Of a stretch of DNA of 5,659 nucleotides, positions 1-5,659 are shown one piece after another. Numbering within the stretch: the stretch's first letter is position 1; each line of letters starts with the position of its first letter. The notes beneath the pieces are model-generated. The model ran no database searches, was not told the origin of the DNA, and saw nothing but the letters and a program-made list of their open reading frames with translations. This stretch comes from Gammaproteobacteria bacterium (lineage in GTDB: Bacteria; Pseudomonadota; Gammaproteobacteria; GCA-001735895). The DNA lies in the NCBI GenBank assembly GCA_029882955.1, contig JAOUJX010000281.1:1-5659 (forward strand), written 5' to 3'. A program made the position numbers and the translations under genes.

Positions 1-663
1 GGGCGCAAGCAGGAAGGCATTAGTTTCCTGCTGATCGATATGAACAGTCCCGGCGTGACGGTGACGCCGATTACCACCATTGACGGAGGCGATGAGATTA
101 ACGAAGTGCACTTTAAGGATGTGCGCGTTCCGGCCGGAAACCTGGTCGGTGAAGCAGGTAGAGGCTGGACCTACGCCAAACTATTATTAACCCACGAAAG
201 AACTGGAATCGCCAGGGTCGCCGAGTCTCGGGCGCGGTTTAACAAACTAAGCGACCTGATCAGCAATCCGCCAGACGGTGCAGAAGCTTTAAAACACAAT
301 GCTGTTTTTATGGCGCGGGTGATAGAAACCGAAATCGAACTCAAGGCACTGGAGTTTACCGAGCTGAGGGTATTATCGGATGTCTCTACCGGCAGGGCGC
401 CCGGACCCGAATCGTCCATACTTAAAATCAAAGGCAGTGAGATTCAGCAAGCCATTGATGAGTTGTTGATGGAGGTGGCTGGTATTTATGCTTTGCCTTT
501 CGTGCCCGAACAATACGAAACTGGTTTCGAAGGTGAGCCGGTTGGACCGATGTTTGCGGCCGAGACCGCGTCGCATTATTACAATAACCGTAAGGTTTCA
601 ATTTATGGTGGCAGCAATGAGATACAGAAAAATATCATTGCCCGCCAGGTATTGGGGCTATAG
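1..663 (+). CDS. Acyl-CoA dehydrogenase, large (catalytic) subunit of a heteromeric enzyme, 5'-truncated
   Basis: This is the C-terminal part (220 residues) of a FAD-dependent acyl-CoA dehydrogenase, which oxidises an acyl-CoA to the 2-enoyl-CoA in the cytoplasm. The frame is open from base 1, so the start lies outside the window; members are usually near 390-400 residues, so roughly 170-180 are missing. Visible are the end of the middle beta domain (FKDVRVP, then NLVGEAGRGW) and the alpha-helical C-terminal domain, ending in YGGSNEIQ and NIIARQVLGL. The usual catalytic Glu of medium-chain enzymes (YEG) is Gly here (bases 604-612). The Glu in LLTHERTGIA (codon 196-198) aligns with the alternative base of isovaleryl-CoA dehydrogenase and should be catalytic. 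The C-terminal domain has no TREQFG flavin motif. It is followed 11 bases later by a partner dehydrogenase gene, as in PimC/PimD pairs. Family call is firm; the large-subunit role is inferred; substrate unknown. Confidence 0.93.
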   Translation, partial: GRKQEGISFLLIDMNSPGVTVTPITTIDGGDEINEVHFKDVRVPAGNLVGEAGRGWTYAKLLLTHERTGIARVAESRARFNKLSDLISNPPDGAEALKHNAVFMARVIETEIELKALEFTELRVLSDVSTGRAPGPESSILKIKGSEIQQAIDELLMEVAGIYALPFVPEQYETGFEGEPVGPMFAAETASHYYNNRKVSIYGGSNEIQKNIIARQVLGL

Positions 664-668
664 GCGGT
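663..668 (+). promoter_or_regulatory. Ribosome binding site of the second dehydrogenase gene, abutting the upstream stop codon
   Basis: The purine-rich AGGCGG core begins within the TAG stop codon of the upstream gene (661-663) and lies about 7 bases before the ATG at 675. This supports the chosen start and suggests the two dehydrogenase subunits are translated from one transcript, possibly coupled. Confidence 0.5.
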
Positions 669-674
669 AACACG

Positions 675-1793
675 ATGGATTTTTCTTTAAACGAATTTCA
701 AAGCATGATGCGGGATAGCGCTGCACGCTTTATTAAGGAGAAATACGGCTTTGCCGCTCGACGTCAGTTAGTTGCCAGCGAGCAGGGCTACAGCGAGGAG
801 AACTGGGCTTTGTTTGCAGAGCTGGGCTGGTTAGCATTACCCGTCGCCGAAGCCTATGGCGGGCTCGGTGGAGACCTGGTCGATACTATGGTTTTACAGC
901 TGGAGCTGGGCAAGGGTCTGGTGGTCGAGCCTTATTTTTCTACCGTGCTGTTGTCTTCTGGTTTAATACAACGGCTTGGTGGCGAAGTGCAAAAACTGGA
1001 TCTGTTAAGTCGAGTAATTAGCGGGAAATTAAAGCTGGCGTTTGCCTATGCCGAAAGTCACTTTTCTTATGATGTCAGTCAAACGGCTGCGACAGCTAAC
1101 CTGGTTGGTGATCACTATGTCATCAATGGACACAAGGCGGTGGTACTCGGGGCGAAAACGGCTGACCGTATTCTGGTTTGTGCACGTACTCCGGGCGGTA
1201 TTAGCGTGTTTCTTGTCGATCCAGAGCAGCCCGGTGTTAGGCTGCGAAGCTTTGTGACTAATCATGGTTATCAAGCCGCCGAGTTAATACTCGAACAGGT
1301 CGAGGTCGGACGGGAGGCAATGCTAGGTGATTCAAACGATTCGCTGCCAGCAATTAATATCGTGCTCGATCATGGCATAGTCGCACTGTGTGCGGAAGCC
1401 GTTGGCGCTATGGAAAAGCTGGTCAACACTACCACCGAGTATGTCAAAACCCGCGAACAATTTGGTCAGAAGATTGGACACTTCCAGGTCTTGCAGCACC
1501 GTCTGGTGGATATGTTTATCGAATACGAACAATCGAAATCGATGCTTTATTTCGCGGCAATGCAGCTAGCGCAAGAGGGGCTGGAAAGTCGGCGCGCGGC
1601 CTCAATGTTAAAAGTTAAAATAGGTAGTTCGAGCCGTTTTATAGGTCAGCAGGCGATCCAGCTACACGGCGGCATGGGTATGACGGACGAACTCGATGTC
1701 GGGCATTATTTTAAACATATGACGGCGATTAACTGTTTGTTAGGATCGAGGGATTATCATTTGCAGCGGTTGGTTGATGGGTTTGGTTCGTAG
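675..1793 (+). CDS. Acyl-CoA dehydrogenase family protein, small (probably non-catalytic) subunit
   Basis: A complete 372-residue acyl-CoA dehydrogenase fold protein: N-terminal helical domain (about 1-115, with LGWLALPVAEAYGGLGG), middle beta domain (about 120-215) and C-terminal helical domain (about 225-370). The flavin-contacting TREQFGQKIGHFQ segment (R260) and QLHGGMGMTDE (329-339) are well kept. The two positions used for the catalytic base in this family are both lost: the YEG position reads LLG (355-357, L356) and the isovaleryl-type position in LDHGIVAL is G234. This fits the small subunit of heteromeric dehydrogenases such as PimD or the actinobacterial FadE/ChsE pairs, where the partner supplies the Glu and this chain helps bind FAD. 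The ATG at 675 has a Shine-Dalgarno-like sequence touching the end of the upstream gene. The TAG stop lies inside a palindromic repeat, so the last residues (GS) may have been altered by its arrival. Function as a partner of the upstream gene is inferred; substrate unknown. Confidence 0.93.
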   Translation: MDFSLNEFQSMMRDSAARFIKEKYGFAARRQLVASEQGYSEENWALFAELGWLALPVAEAYGGLGGDLVDTMVLQLELGKGLVVEPYFSTVLLSSGLIQRLGGEVQKLDLLSRVISGKLKLAFAYAESHFSYDVSQTAATANLVGDHYVINGHKAVVLGAKTADRILVCARTPGGISVFLVDPEQPGVRLRSFVTNHGYQAAELILEQVEVGREAMLGDSNDSLPAINIVLDHGIVALCAEAVGAMEKLVNTTTEYVKTREQFGQKIGHFQVLQHRLVDMFIEYEQSKSMLYFAAMQLAQEGLESRRAASMLKVKIGSSSRFIGQQAIQLHGGMGMTDELDVGHYFKHMTAINCLLGSRDYHLQRLVDGFGS

Positions 1794-1867
1794 GTTGGGT
1801 TGAACAAAGTGAAACCCAACATCCAATGCATCCGACGTGTTGGGATACGCTGCCCCGCTAACCTACG
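1789..1867. repeat. Short palindromic interspersed-type repeat with terminal inverted repeats
   Basis: A 79-base element is bounded by perfect 8-base inverted repeats, CGTAGGTT (1789-1796) and AACCTACG (1860-1867). Inside is a strong hairpin, GTTGGGTT (1794-1801) with AACCCAAC (1813-1820), loop 11 bases. An alternative stem pairs CCCAACA (1815-1821) with TGTTGGG (1838-1844). The sequence style (GTAGGTTGGGTT ... AACCCAACA ... AACCTACG) resembles small palindromic repeats scattered between genes in many proteobacterial genomes; this is from memory and not searched. It sits between convergent genes and may act as a two-way transcription terminator, although there is no clear T-tract. Only one copy is visible here. 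Its first bases overlap the end of the upstream coding region and form its stop codon. Confidence 0.7.
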
Positions 1868-1929
1868 CATAATTTGTCCGTCCTGAGAGACGATTATTTC
1901 GCTGCGTTATGACACTTTTAGGACTCTCC
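1868..1929. other. Remainder of the convergent intergenic spacer, no gene seen
   Basis: This stretch between the repeat and the stop of the multifunctional enzyme holds no credible coding region. It contains a weak hairpin, CGTC (1879-1882) with GACG (1889-1892), not followed by a T-tract in either direction, so I do not call a terminator. On the minus strand, the bases right after the TAA stop read GGAGAG (1929-1924), a Shine-Dalgarno-like sequence with no proper gene behind it. Confidence 0.45.
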
Positions 1930-4029
1930 TTAAGCTTCGGCTGCCCACTGCGCCAGAGATTTATTTTCTTTAACTAATTGTTCGAGTAGCGCCGCCGGTG
2001 TCCAATTTTTTTCACCATATACCTCGCGGTACTGACAAATATTTTCATAGACATATTTCAGCCCTAGCGTGTCGGCATAAAACATGGGGCCTCCGCGGTA
2101 AGCCGGGAAGCCATAACCAAACACATAAACCACGTCGATATCGCCGGGCCGCTGTGCGATGCCCTCTTGCAAAATTTTAAAGCCTTCGTTGATCAGGGCC
2201 ATTAATTGCCGATTCAATATTGTTTCGTCGTTTATCGGTTGACGCCTGATGCCATGTTTCTGCGCTTGTTCCTCGATCACCGTTTGCACCTGTGGATCGG
2301 TGCTGCGTGCCCGTGTCTCCTGGTCGTAAAGATAATAACCGGCCCCGGATTTTTGACCGAGCCGGCCCATTTCAACCAGAGTGTCGGCAACGCAGTAGGT
2401 TACCATCGACTCTTTTTGTTCCAGGCTTAAGGCCTGTCGAGCTTTATAGCCAATGTCGAGCCCTGCCAGGTCACCGACCGACAAAGGTCCCATCGCCATA
2501 CCCCAGTCCACCATGACCTGATCTATCGCTCCCGGGGTCGAGCCTTCGATCAGGCATAGCTGCGCCTCGCGCCAATATTCGCGTAACATGCGATTGCCGA
2601 TAAAGCCGTAGCAGACGCCTGATAGCACGGGAACTTTGTTGATATTTTTTGCCATCACCATTACCGTTGCGAGCACATCATCGGCGGTTTTTTCGCCCCG
2701 TACGACTTCTAATAATTTCATGACATTGGCAGGGCTAAAGAAATGCAGGCCTAACACATTCTGTGGGCGGTTGGTTGCGGAGGCGATCGTATTTATGTCC
2801 TGGTACGAGGTGTTCGATGCGAGAATAGTGTTGGCCTTACAGACTCTATCAAGTTTGCCGAAGACTTCTTTTTTTAGATCCAGGTTTTCAAATACCGCTT
2901 CGATGACCAGATCCGCTTCGGACAGGTCTTCATAAAGCAGTGTGCCGGTAATCAGTGCCTGTCTTTGTGTGGCATCGGTTTCAGATAATTTTCCTTTAGC
3001 TACCGTCCTGCGGTAGTTACCGGCGATTATGTCTAGGCCTCGTTGTAGCGCTTCAGGAGTAATTTCAAGCAATACCACCGGGATACCGGCATTGGCAAAG
3101 TTCATCGCAATACCACCGCCCATGGTGCCGCCGCCGATAATGCCAACACTTTTTAGGTCTCTGGTCGGCGTATCTTTTGACAATCCTTTAATCCTGGACG
3201 CCTCGCGTTCGGCAAAGAAGATATGTCGCATTGCGGCTGACTGGGGCGAATCCATGCATTCCATGAACAAGTCGCGTTCCTTTGCTATACCTTCCTCAAA
3301 GGGCTGGTTCACTGCGGCTTCAACGCAGCTCACGATATGCCGGGGCGCGAGCTGACCCCGCGTTCGGAGTGAAAGCTTTGCGCGGTAATCAGTGAAAAAA
3401 TTTTCTGCCAGGGAAGATTGCTCTATAACAATGTCTCTGATGCGTTTCGGTTTGGCGTTTGATGCCACCAGTTCTCTGGCATAGTCGGTCGCGGTGCTAA
3501 GCAGATCGTGCTCGGTTATCCGATCTATCATGCCCATGTCCATCGCCTGTTTGGCTGTGACGGGGCGGCCCGAAGTCATCATCTCCAGCGCGGCTTCTAC
3601 GCCAGCCAGACGCGGTACACGTTGAGTGCCGCCCGCCCCGGGTAGTAGTCCAAGTTTCACCTCCGGGAAACCAACCCTGGCCGAAGCGAGCGCGCAACGG
3701 TAGTGGCAGCTCAGCGCGATTTCGAAACCACCGCCGAGTGCCGTGCCATGAATCGCTGCTAGCACCGGTTTGTTGGAGCCTTCGATGGTCTGAATAACCT
3801 CGGGTAGTGTCGGAGTCAAAGCGGGTTGCCCAAATTCTTTAATATCAGCACCCGCGATAAAGGTTCGACCTCCGCAAATGATTATCAAGGCTTCGGAGGC
3901 GTCAGATTGAGCGGCGATGACCGCATCGTTTATGCCCTTTCGCAGCGTTTGTGATAAGGCGTTCACCGGTGGATTGTCGATGCGGATTACGCCGATATTT
4001 TTATTTAGCTGGTAGCTGACGATAGACAT
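1930..4029 (-). CDS. Multifunctional enoyl-CoA hydratase / 3-hydroxyacyl-CoA dehydrogenase (FadB/FadJ/PimF-like)
   Basis: A complete 699-residue fusion enzyme for the second and third steps of beta-oxidation: hydration of 2-enoyl-CoA, then NAD-dependent oxidation to 3-ketoacyl-CoA. The crotonase domain spans about 1-190, with FIAGADIKEF (57-66) and oxyanion-hole region GTALGGGFE (95-103). Both catalytic Glu are present, E103 and E123 (in FPEVKLGLLPGAGGTQR). The dehydrogenase NAD domain starts near 293 with GGGTMG (299-304) and acidic E322. Its catalytic set S408, H429 (GLHFFSP), E441 and N479 (GFIGNR) is intact with family spacing. Two C-terminal helical domains follow, the second with VFGYGFPAYRGGPMFYAD. 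The ATG at 4029 has a modest purine-rich site, GAGAAGAG, one base upstream. NTSYQ (406-410) replaces the more usual NTS(S/T)L. The gene is convergent with the dehydrogenase pair and divergent from the ligase. The length fits FadJ/PimF-type proteins. The thiolase partner is not visible. Confidence 0.96.
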   Translation of the reverse strand: MSIVSYQLNKNIGVIRIDNPPVNALSQTLRKGINDAVIAAQSDASEALIIICGGRTFIAGADIKEFGQPALTPTLPEVIQTIEGSNKPVLAAIHGTALGGGFEIALSCHYRCALASARVGFPEVKLGLLPGAGGTQRVPRLAGVEAALEMMTSGRPVTAKQAMDMGMIDRITEHDLLSTATDYARELVASNAKPKRIRDIVIEQSSLAENFFTDYRAKLSLRTRGQLAPRHIVSCVEAAVNQPFEEGIAKERDLFMECMDSPQSAAMRHIFFAEREASRIKGLSKDTPTRDLKSVGIIGGGTMGGGIAMNFANAGIPVVLLEITPEALQRGLDIIAGNYRRTVAKGKLSETDATQRQALITGTLLYEDLSEADLVIEAVFENLDLKKEVFGKLDRVCKANTILASNTSYQDINTIASATNRPQNVLGLHFFSPANVMKLLEVVRGEKTADDVLATVMVMAKNINKVPVLSGVCYGFIGNRMLREYWREAQLCLIEGSTPGAIDQVMVDWGMAMGPLSVGDLAGLDIGYKARQALSLEQKESMVTYCVADTLVEMGRLGQKSGAGYYLYDQETRARSTDPQVQTVIEEQAQKHGIRRQPINDETILNRQLMALINEGFKILQEGIAQRPGDIDVVYVFGYGFPAYRGGPMFYADTLGLKYVYENICQYREVYGEKNWTPAALLEQLVKENKSLAQWAAEA

Positions 4030-4078
4030 ACTCTTCTCGTAATAACTGAAGTTGCGATTTTGAAGTCGGCATGATATC

Positions 4079-4091
4079 GCTAAATCTTAGC
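4079..4091. repeat. 13-base inverted repeat, possible operator for the leftward gene
   Basis: GCTAA (4079-4083) and TTAGC (4087-4091) form perfect 5-base arms around ATC. It lies about 50 bases upstream of the multifunctional enzyme start and shares its last base with the next inverted repeat. Short arms of this size arise by chance fairly often, so the regulatory role is only possible. Confidence 0.3.
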
Positions 4092-4115
4092 AAACCATAA
4101 TGTACCAATAGTTTG
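4091..4115. promoter_or_regulatory. 25-base imperfect palindrome, candidate operator
   Basis: CAAACCAT (4091-4098) and ATAGTTTG (4108-4115) pair at 7 of 8 positions around a 9-base centre containing GTAC. The site covers the place where a -35 element of the ligase promoter would lie (near 4101-4107) and is central in the divergent spacer, so a protein bound there could affect both genes. The binding protein is unknown. Confidence 0.35.
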
Positions 4116-4130
4116 GCCGTGGCTTATAAT
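4101..4130 (+). promoter_or_regulatory. Candidate sigma-70 promoter for the acyl-CoA ligase
   Basis: A perfect TATAAT -10 box lies at 4125-4130. The -35 is weak: TGTACC at 4101-4106 matches TTGACA at three of six positions with 18-base spacing. A weak -35 with a perfect -10 suggests dependence on, or repression by, a bound regulator. Transcription would start near 4137, giving a leader of about 75 bases that contains the 4160-4180 palindrome. Confidence 0.5.
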
Positions 4131-4159
4131 GCCTTTGCATTAGACAGGAATGTAAAATC

Positions 4160-4180
4160 CGGACCATTCTGGTTGGTCCG
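4160..4180. promoter_or_regulatory. 21-base inverted repeat between promoter and ligase gene, candidate repressor operator
   Basis: CGGACCA (4160-4166) and TGGTCCG (4174-4180) are perfect 7-base arms around a 7-base centre. The site lies about 30 bases downstream of the TATAAT box and 30 bases before the ligase ATG. This is a typical place and size for a dimeric repressor site such as those of TetR-family regulators of acyl-CoA metabolism. An RNA hairpin in the leader is an alternative; no T-tract follows, so a terminator is unlikely. Confidence 0.55.
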
Positions 4181-4201
4181 ATAATTAAAATAGAAACCAG
4201 T

Positions 4202-4206
4202 GAGGA
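4202..4206 (+). promoter_or_regulatory. Ribosome binding site of the acyl-CoA ligase
   Basis: GAGGA lies four bases before the ATG at 4211, slightly close but good in sequence. There is no other ATG in frame in the stretch between the promoter and this codon, so the start is well supported. Confidence 0.6.
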
Positions 4207-4210
4207 CCAT

Positions 4211-5659
4211 ATGGCCGATGGCGAAGCCCTGAGTAATGATCGTCAGGCAATTAAGTTAATCGATCAACTCCCGGAAAGGGTGAGTCACCGCGTCAGCGAG
4301 TGGTTCGAAAAGACCCCTGAGGCAATTGCGGTTGTTGAAACGGCAGGGAGTTGGACCTATGCGCAGCTAGCCGAGGCTACCGAATCCTGTCAGCAATATT
4401 TTAAGCACCAGCAGCTACAACCCGGAGATCGCGTCATTGTGATCGGTGAAAATTGTCGTGCACTGATTGCGTTATTGCTCGCCGCAAGTGAAATGAATAT
4501 CTGGATATCGATTGTCAATGCGCGACTTTCGAGTCGCGAAATCGACCAGATCATGAATGACTGCGAACCTCGTTATGTTATTTATACCGTGGATTGCTCA
4601 GCCGAAGCGCATCAGCACGCGACCCGGCGGTCGGCCAGTTTTGAACAACATCATTACCTGGGCAGAATCGCGTTTAATCATTACGACCACAGGCAGCCAG
4701 AACCGGTGTATGACAGTGGTAAGGAGCAGGTGTTTGCCATGGTATACACCTCCGGCACTACCGGGCAAGCGAAAGGGGTGATGCTGACGCATCATAATAT
4801 TGCCTATATCGCCAGTGTGTCGGGTGCGATAAGGGGCTTGTCGAGCAGCGACAGGGTCTATGCCGTGCTACCGATATCCCATGTATTCGGCCTCGCGTCG
4901 ACCTGTATGGGAACCCTGTTCGCTGGGGGCAGCCTTTTTCTGGTTTCCCGGTTTAACGCCGGGGTCTGCCTCGACCACCTGGTAAAGCAGCGTATCACGG
5001 TGCTTCAGGGTGTCCCGGCGATGTTTGCGGCGCTGATCGAAGGGGTGAAAAGCAAGGGTCAGACACAGCATAATACCCATTTACGATATATGTCCTGCGG
5101 CGGCGCACCTCTCGATGTCGAAACCAAAAGGGCTACCGAGGAAATATTTGCTGTGACGCTGAATAATGGTTATGGCATGACCGAAGCAAGCCCGACGATT
5201 TCGCAGACACGGATCGACCAGCCGCAGCGAAGCGATACAACGGGGCGGGCAATACCGGGTATCGAAATTCGTTTAGTCAAGGCGGATGGTAGCAAAGCCG
5301 TTGGTGATGAAATCGGGGAGCTCTGGATTCGAGGTCCTAATGTAATGAAGGGTTATTTTCGCAAGCCGGAACAAACGGCAGAAGTTTTGACCGATGATGG
5401 CTGGTTGAATACTCAGGATTTAGCCAGCCTCGATACCGACGGCAATATCACCATAATGGGGCGTAGCAAGGAATTGATCATACGCTCTGGATTTAACGTC
5501 TATCCGGCCGAAGTAGAGGCGGTGTTGAATGCCCATCCAGAAGTCAGGCATTCTGCGGTCATTGGACAGGCGAGAAAACAGGATGAAGTCATACTCGCCT
5601 TTGTCCAACCGGTTGTCGGGGCCTTGGTTTCTGTGGCAGAGTTAAGAGAGTATTGCCAG
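4211..5659 (+). CDS. AMP-forming acyl-CoA ligase (class I adenylate-forming enzyme), 3'-truncated
   Basis: The frame runs open for 483 codons from ATG 4211 to the window edge. The enzyme activates a carboxylic acid with ATP to an acyl-adenylate and then transfers it to CoA. Motifs in order: SWTYAQL (near 50), the phosphate-binding loop YTSGTTGQAKGVMLTH (179-194), PISHVFG (221-227), CGGAPL, the adenylate-binding NGYGMTEAS (319-327), D403 that contacts the ribose, and the hinge segment GRSKELIIRSGFNVYPAEVE (417-436). The motif usually read as TGD is TQD (401-403). The family is usually 500-530 residues, so about 40 are missing, including the conserved lysine of the C-terminal lid. Its own promoter region and a clear ribosome site precede it, and it is divergent from the multifunctional enzyme. 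It should provide the CoA ester for the neighbouring oxidation enzymes. Chain length or substrate class cannot be told from the sequence; a PimA-like or medium/long-chain ligase is possible. Confidence 0.95.
   Translation, partial: MADGEALSNDRQAIKLIDQLPERVSHRVSEWFEKTPEAIAVVETAGSWTYAQLAEATESCQQYFKHQQLQPGDRVIVIGENCRALIALLLAASEMNIWISIVNARLSSREIDQIMNDCEPRYVIYTVDCSAEAHQHATRRSASFEQHHYLGRIAFNHYDHRQPEPVYDSGKEQVFAMVYTSGTTGQAKGVMLTHHNIAYIASVSGAIRGLSSSDRVYAVLPISHVFGLASTCMGTLFAGGSLFLVSRFNAGVCLDHLVKQRITVLQGVPAMFAALIEGVKSKGQTQHNTHLRYMSCGGAPLDVETKRATEEIFAVTLNNGYGMTEASPTISQTRIDQPQRSDTTGRAIPGIEIRLVKADGSKAVGDEIGELWIRGPNVMKGYFRKPEQTAEVLTDDGWLNTQDLASLDTDGNITIMGRSKELIIRSGFNVYPAEVEAVLNAHPEVRHSAVIGQARKQDEVILAFVQPVVGALVSVAELREYCQ

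Larger units (their letters stand above)
4030..4210. promoter_or_regulatory. Divergent promoter region between the multifunctional enzyme and the acyl-CoA ligase
   Basis: This 181-base spacer must carry the promoters of both divergent genes. It holds a consensus TATAAT box for the ligase and three inverted repeats, listed separately. For the leftward gene I find no convincing -35/-10 pair; CATTAT and TACATT on the minus strand near 4098-4105 are only partial matches. No small gene is supported here. Control of both genes by one acyl-CoA-sensing repressor (for example of the TetR or GntR family, as is usual for fatty acid degradation genes) is inference; no regulator gene is in the window. Confidence 0.6.

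Noticed and set aside
1029..1274. Open frames on the opposite strand of, and in other frames within, the second dehydrogenase gene
   Set aside because: They have no recognisable motifs and lie wholly inside a well-supported gene; they are chance open frames.
1789..1867. Repeat considered as a CRISPR unit or insertion sequence
   Set aside because: There is a single copy with no spacers, no transposase and no clear target duplication; a small palindromic repeat is the simpler reading.
1881..1930. TCCTGAGAG and AGGACTCTC as a possible hairpin or flanking repeat pair
   Set aside because: The second is the base-by-base complement of the first read in the same direction, not its reverse complement, so it cannot fold into a stem beyond four bases (TCCT/AGGA).
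3029..3355. A 108-codon plus-strand open frame opposite the multifunctional enzyme
   Set aside because: It lies antisense to conserved crotonase and NAD-binding coding sequence, with low-complexity Pro/Ser composition and no family resemblance.
4160..4180. Inverted repeat considered as a rho-independent terminator or riboswitch
   Set aside because: No T-tract follows on either strand and no larger conserved RNA fold is apparent; its place between promoter and start favours an operator.
4557..5080. Short open frames on both strands inside the ligase region
   Set aside because: They overlap the conserved motifs of the adenylate-forming enzyme in another frame; the ligase frame is open throughout and explains the region.

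Overview
The window is about 5.7 kb of dense bacterial DNA carrying four genes, all for acyl-CoA activation and beta-oxidation. The base composition is balanced, gene spacing is tight, and the proteins look proteobacterial. An environmental, perhaps marine, gammaproteobacterium is the most natural guess, but this is inferred from sequence style and is not proven by any marker gene.

Layout. From 1 to 1793 on the + strand lie two adjacent acyl-CoA dehydrogenase genes. The first is cut by the left edge and 11 bases separate them. They look like the large and small subunits of a heteromeric dehydrogenase of the PimC/PimD or actinobacterial FadE-pair (ChsE) kind. Their visible motifs are complementary: the first keeps the candidate catalytic glutamate, and the second keeps the flavin-contacting TREQFG segment but has lost both known positions for the base. 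From 1789 to 1867 there is a short palindromic repeat whose first bases also form the stop codon of the second gene. From 1930 to 4029 on the - strand lies a complete 699-residue multifunctional enzyme (enoyl-CoA hydratase plus 3-hydroxyacyl-CoA dehydrogenase, FadB/FadJ/PimF-like) with all catalytic residues intact. A divergent promoter region (4030-4210) holds a consensus TATAAT box and three inverted repeats. From 4211 to the right edge on the + strand runs an AMP-forming acyl-CoA ligase cut at its 3' end just before its last catalytic lysine.

Working together: the ligase would activate a carboxylic acid to its CoA thioester, the heteromeric dehydrogenase would introduce the alpha-beta double bond, and the multifunctional enzyme would hydrate and oxidise the product to the 3-ketoacyl-CoA. 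The thiolase needed to finish the cycle is not in the window. The gene set resembles the pimelate (dicarboxylate) degradation set of Rhodopseudomonas, and heteromeric dehydrogenases also act on sterol side chains. The true substrate cannot be read from the sequence.

I see no sign of a new defence, mobile or RNA-based system. The points most worth a second look are the split active site, the repeat that supplies a stop codon, and the operator-like palindromes between the divergent genes.
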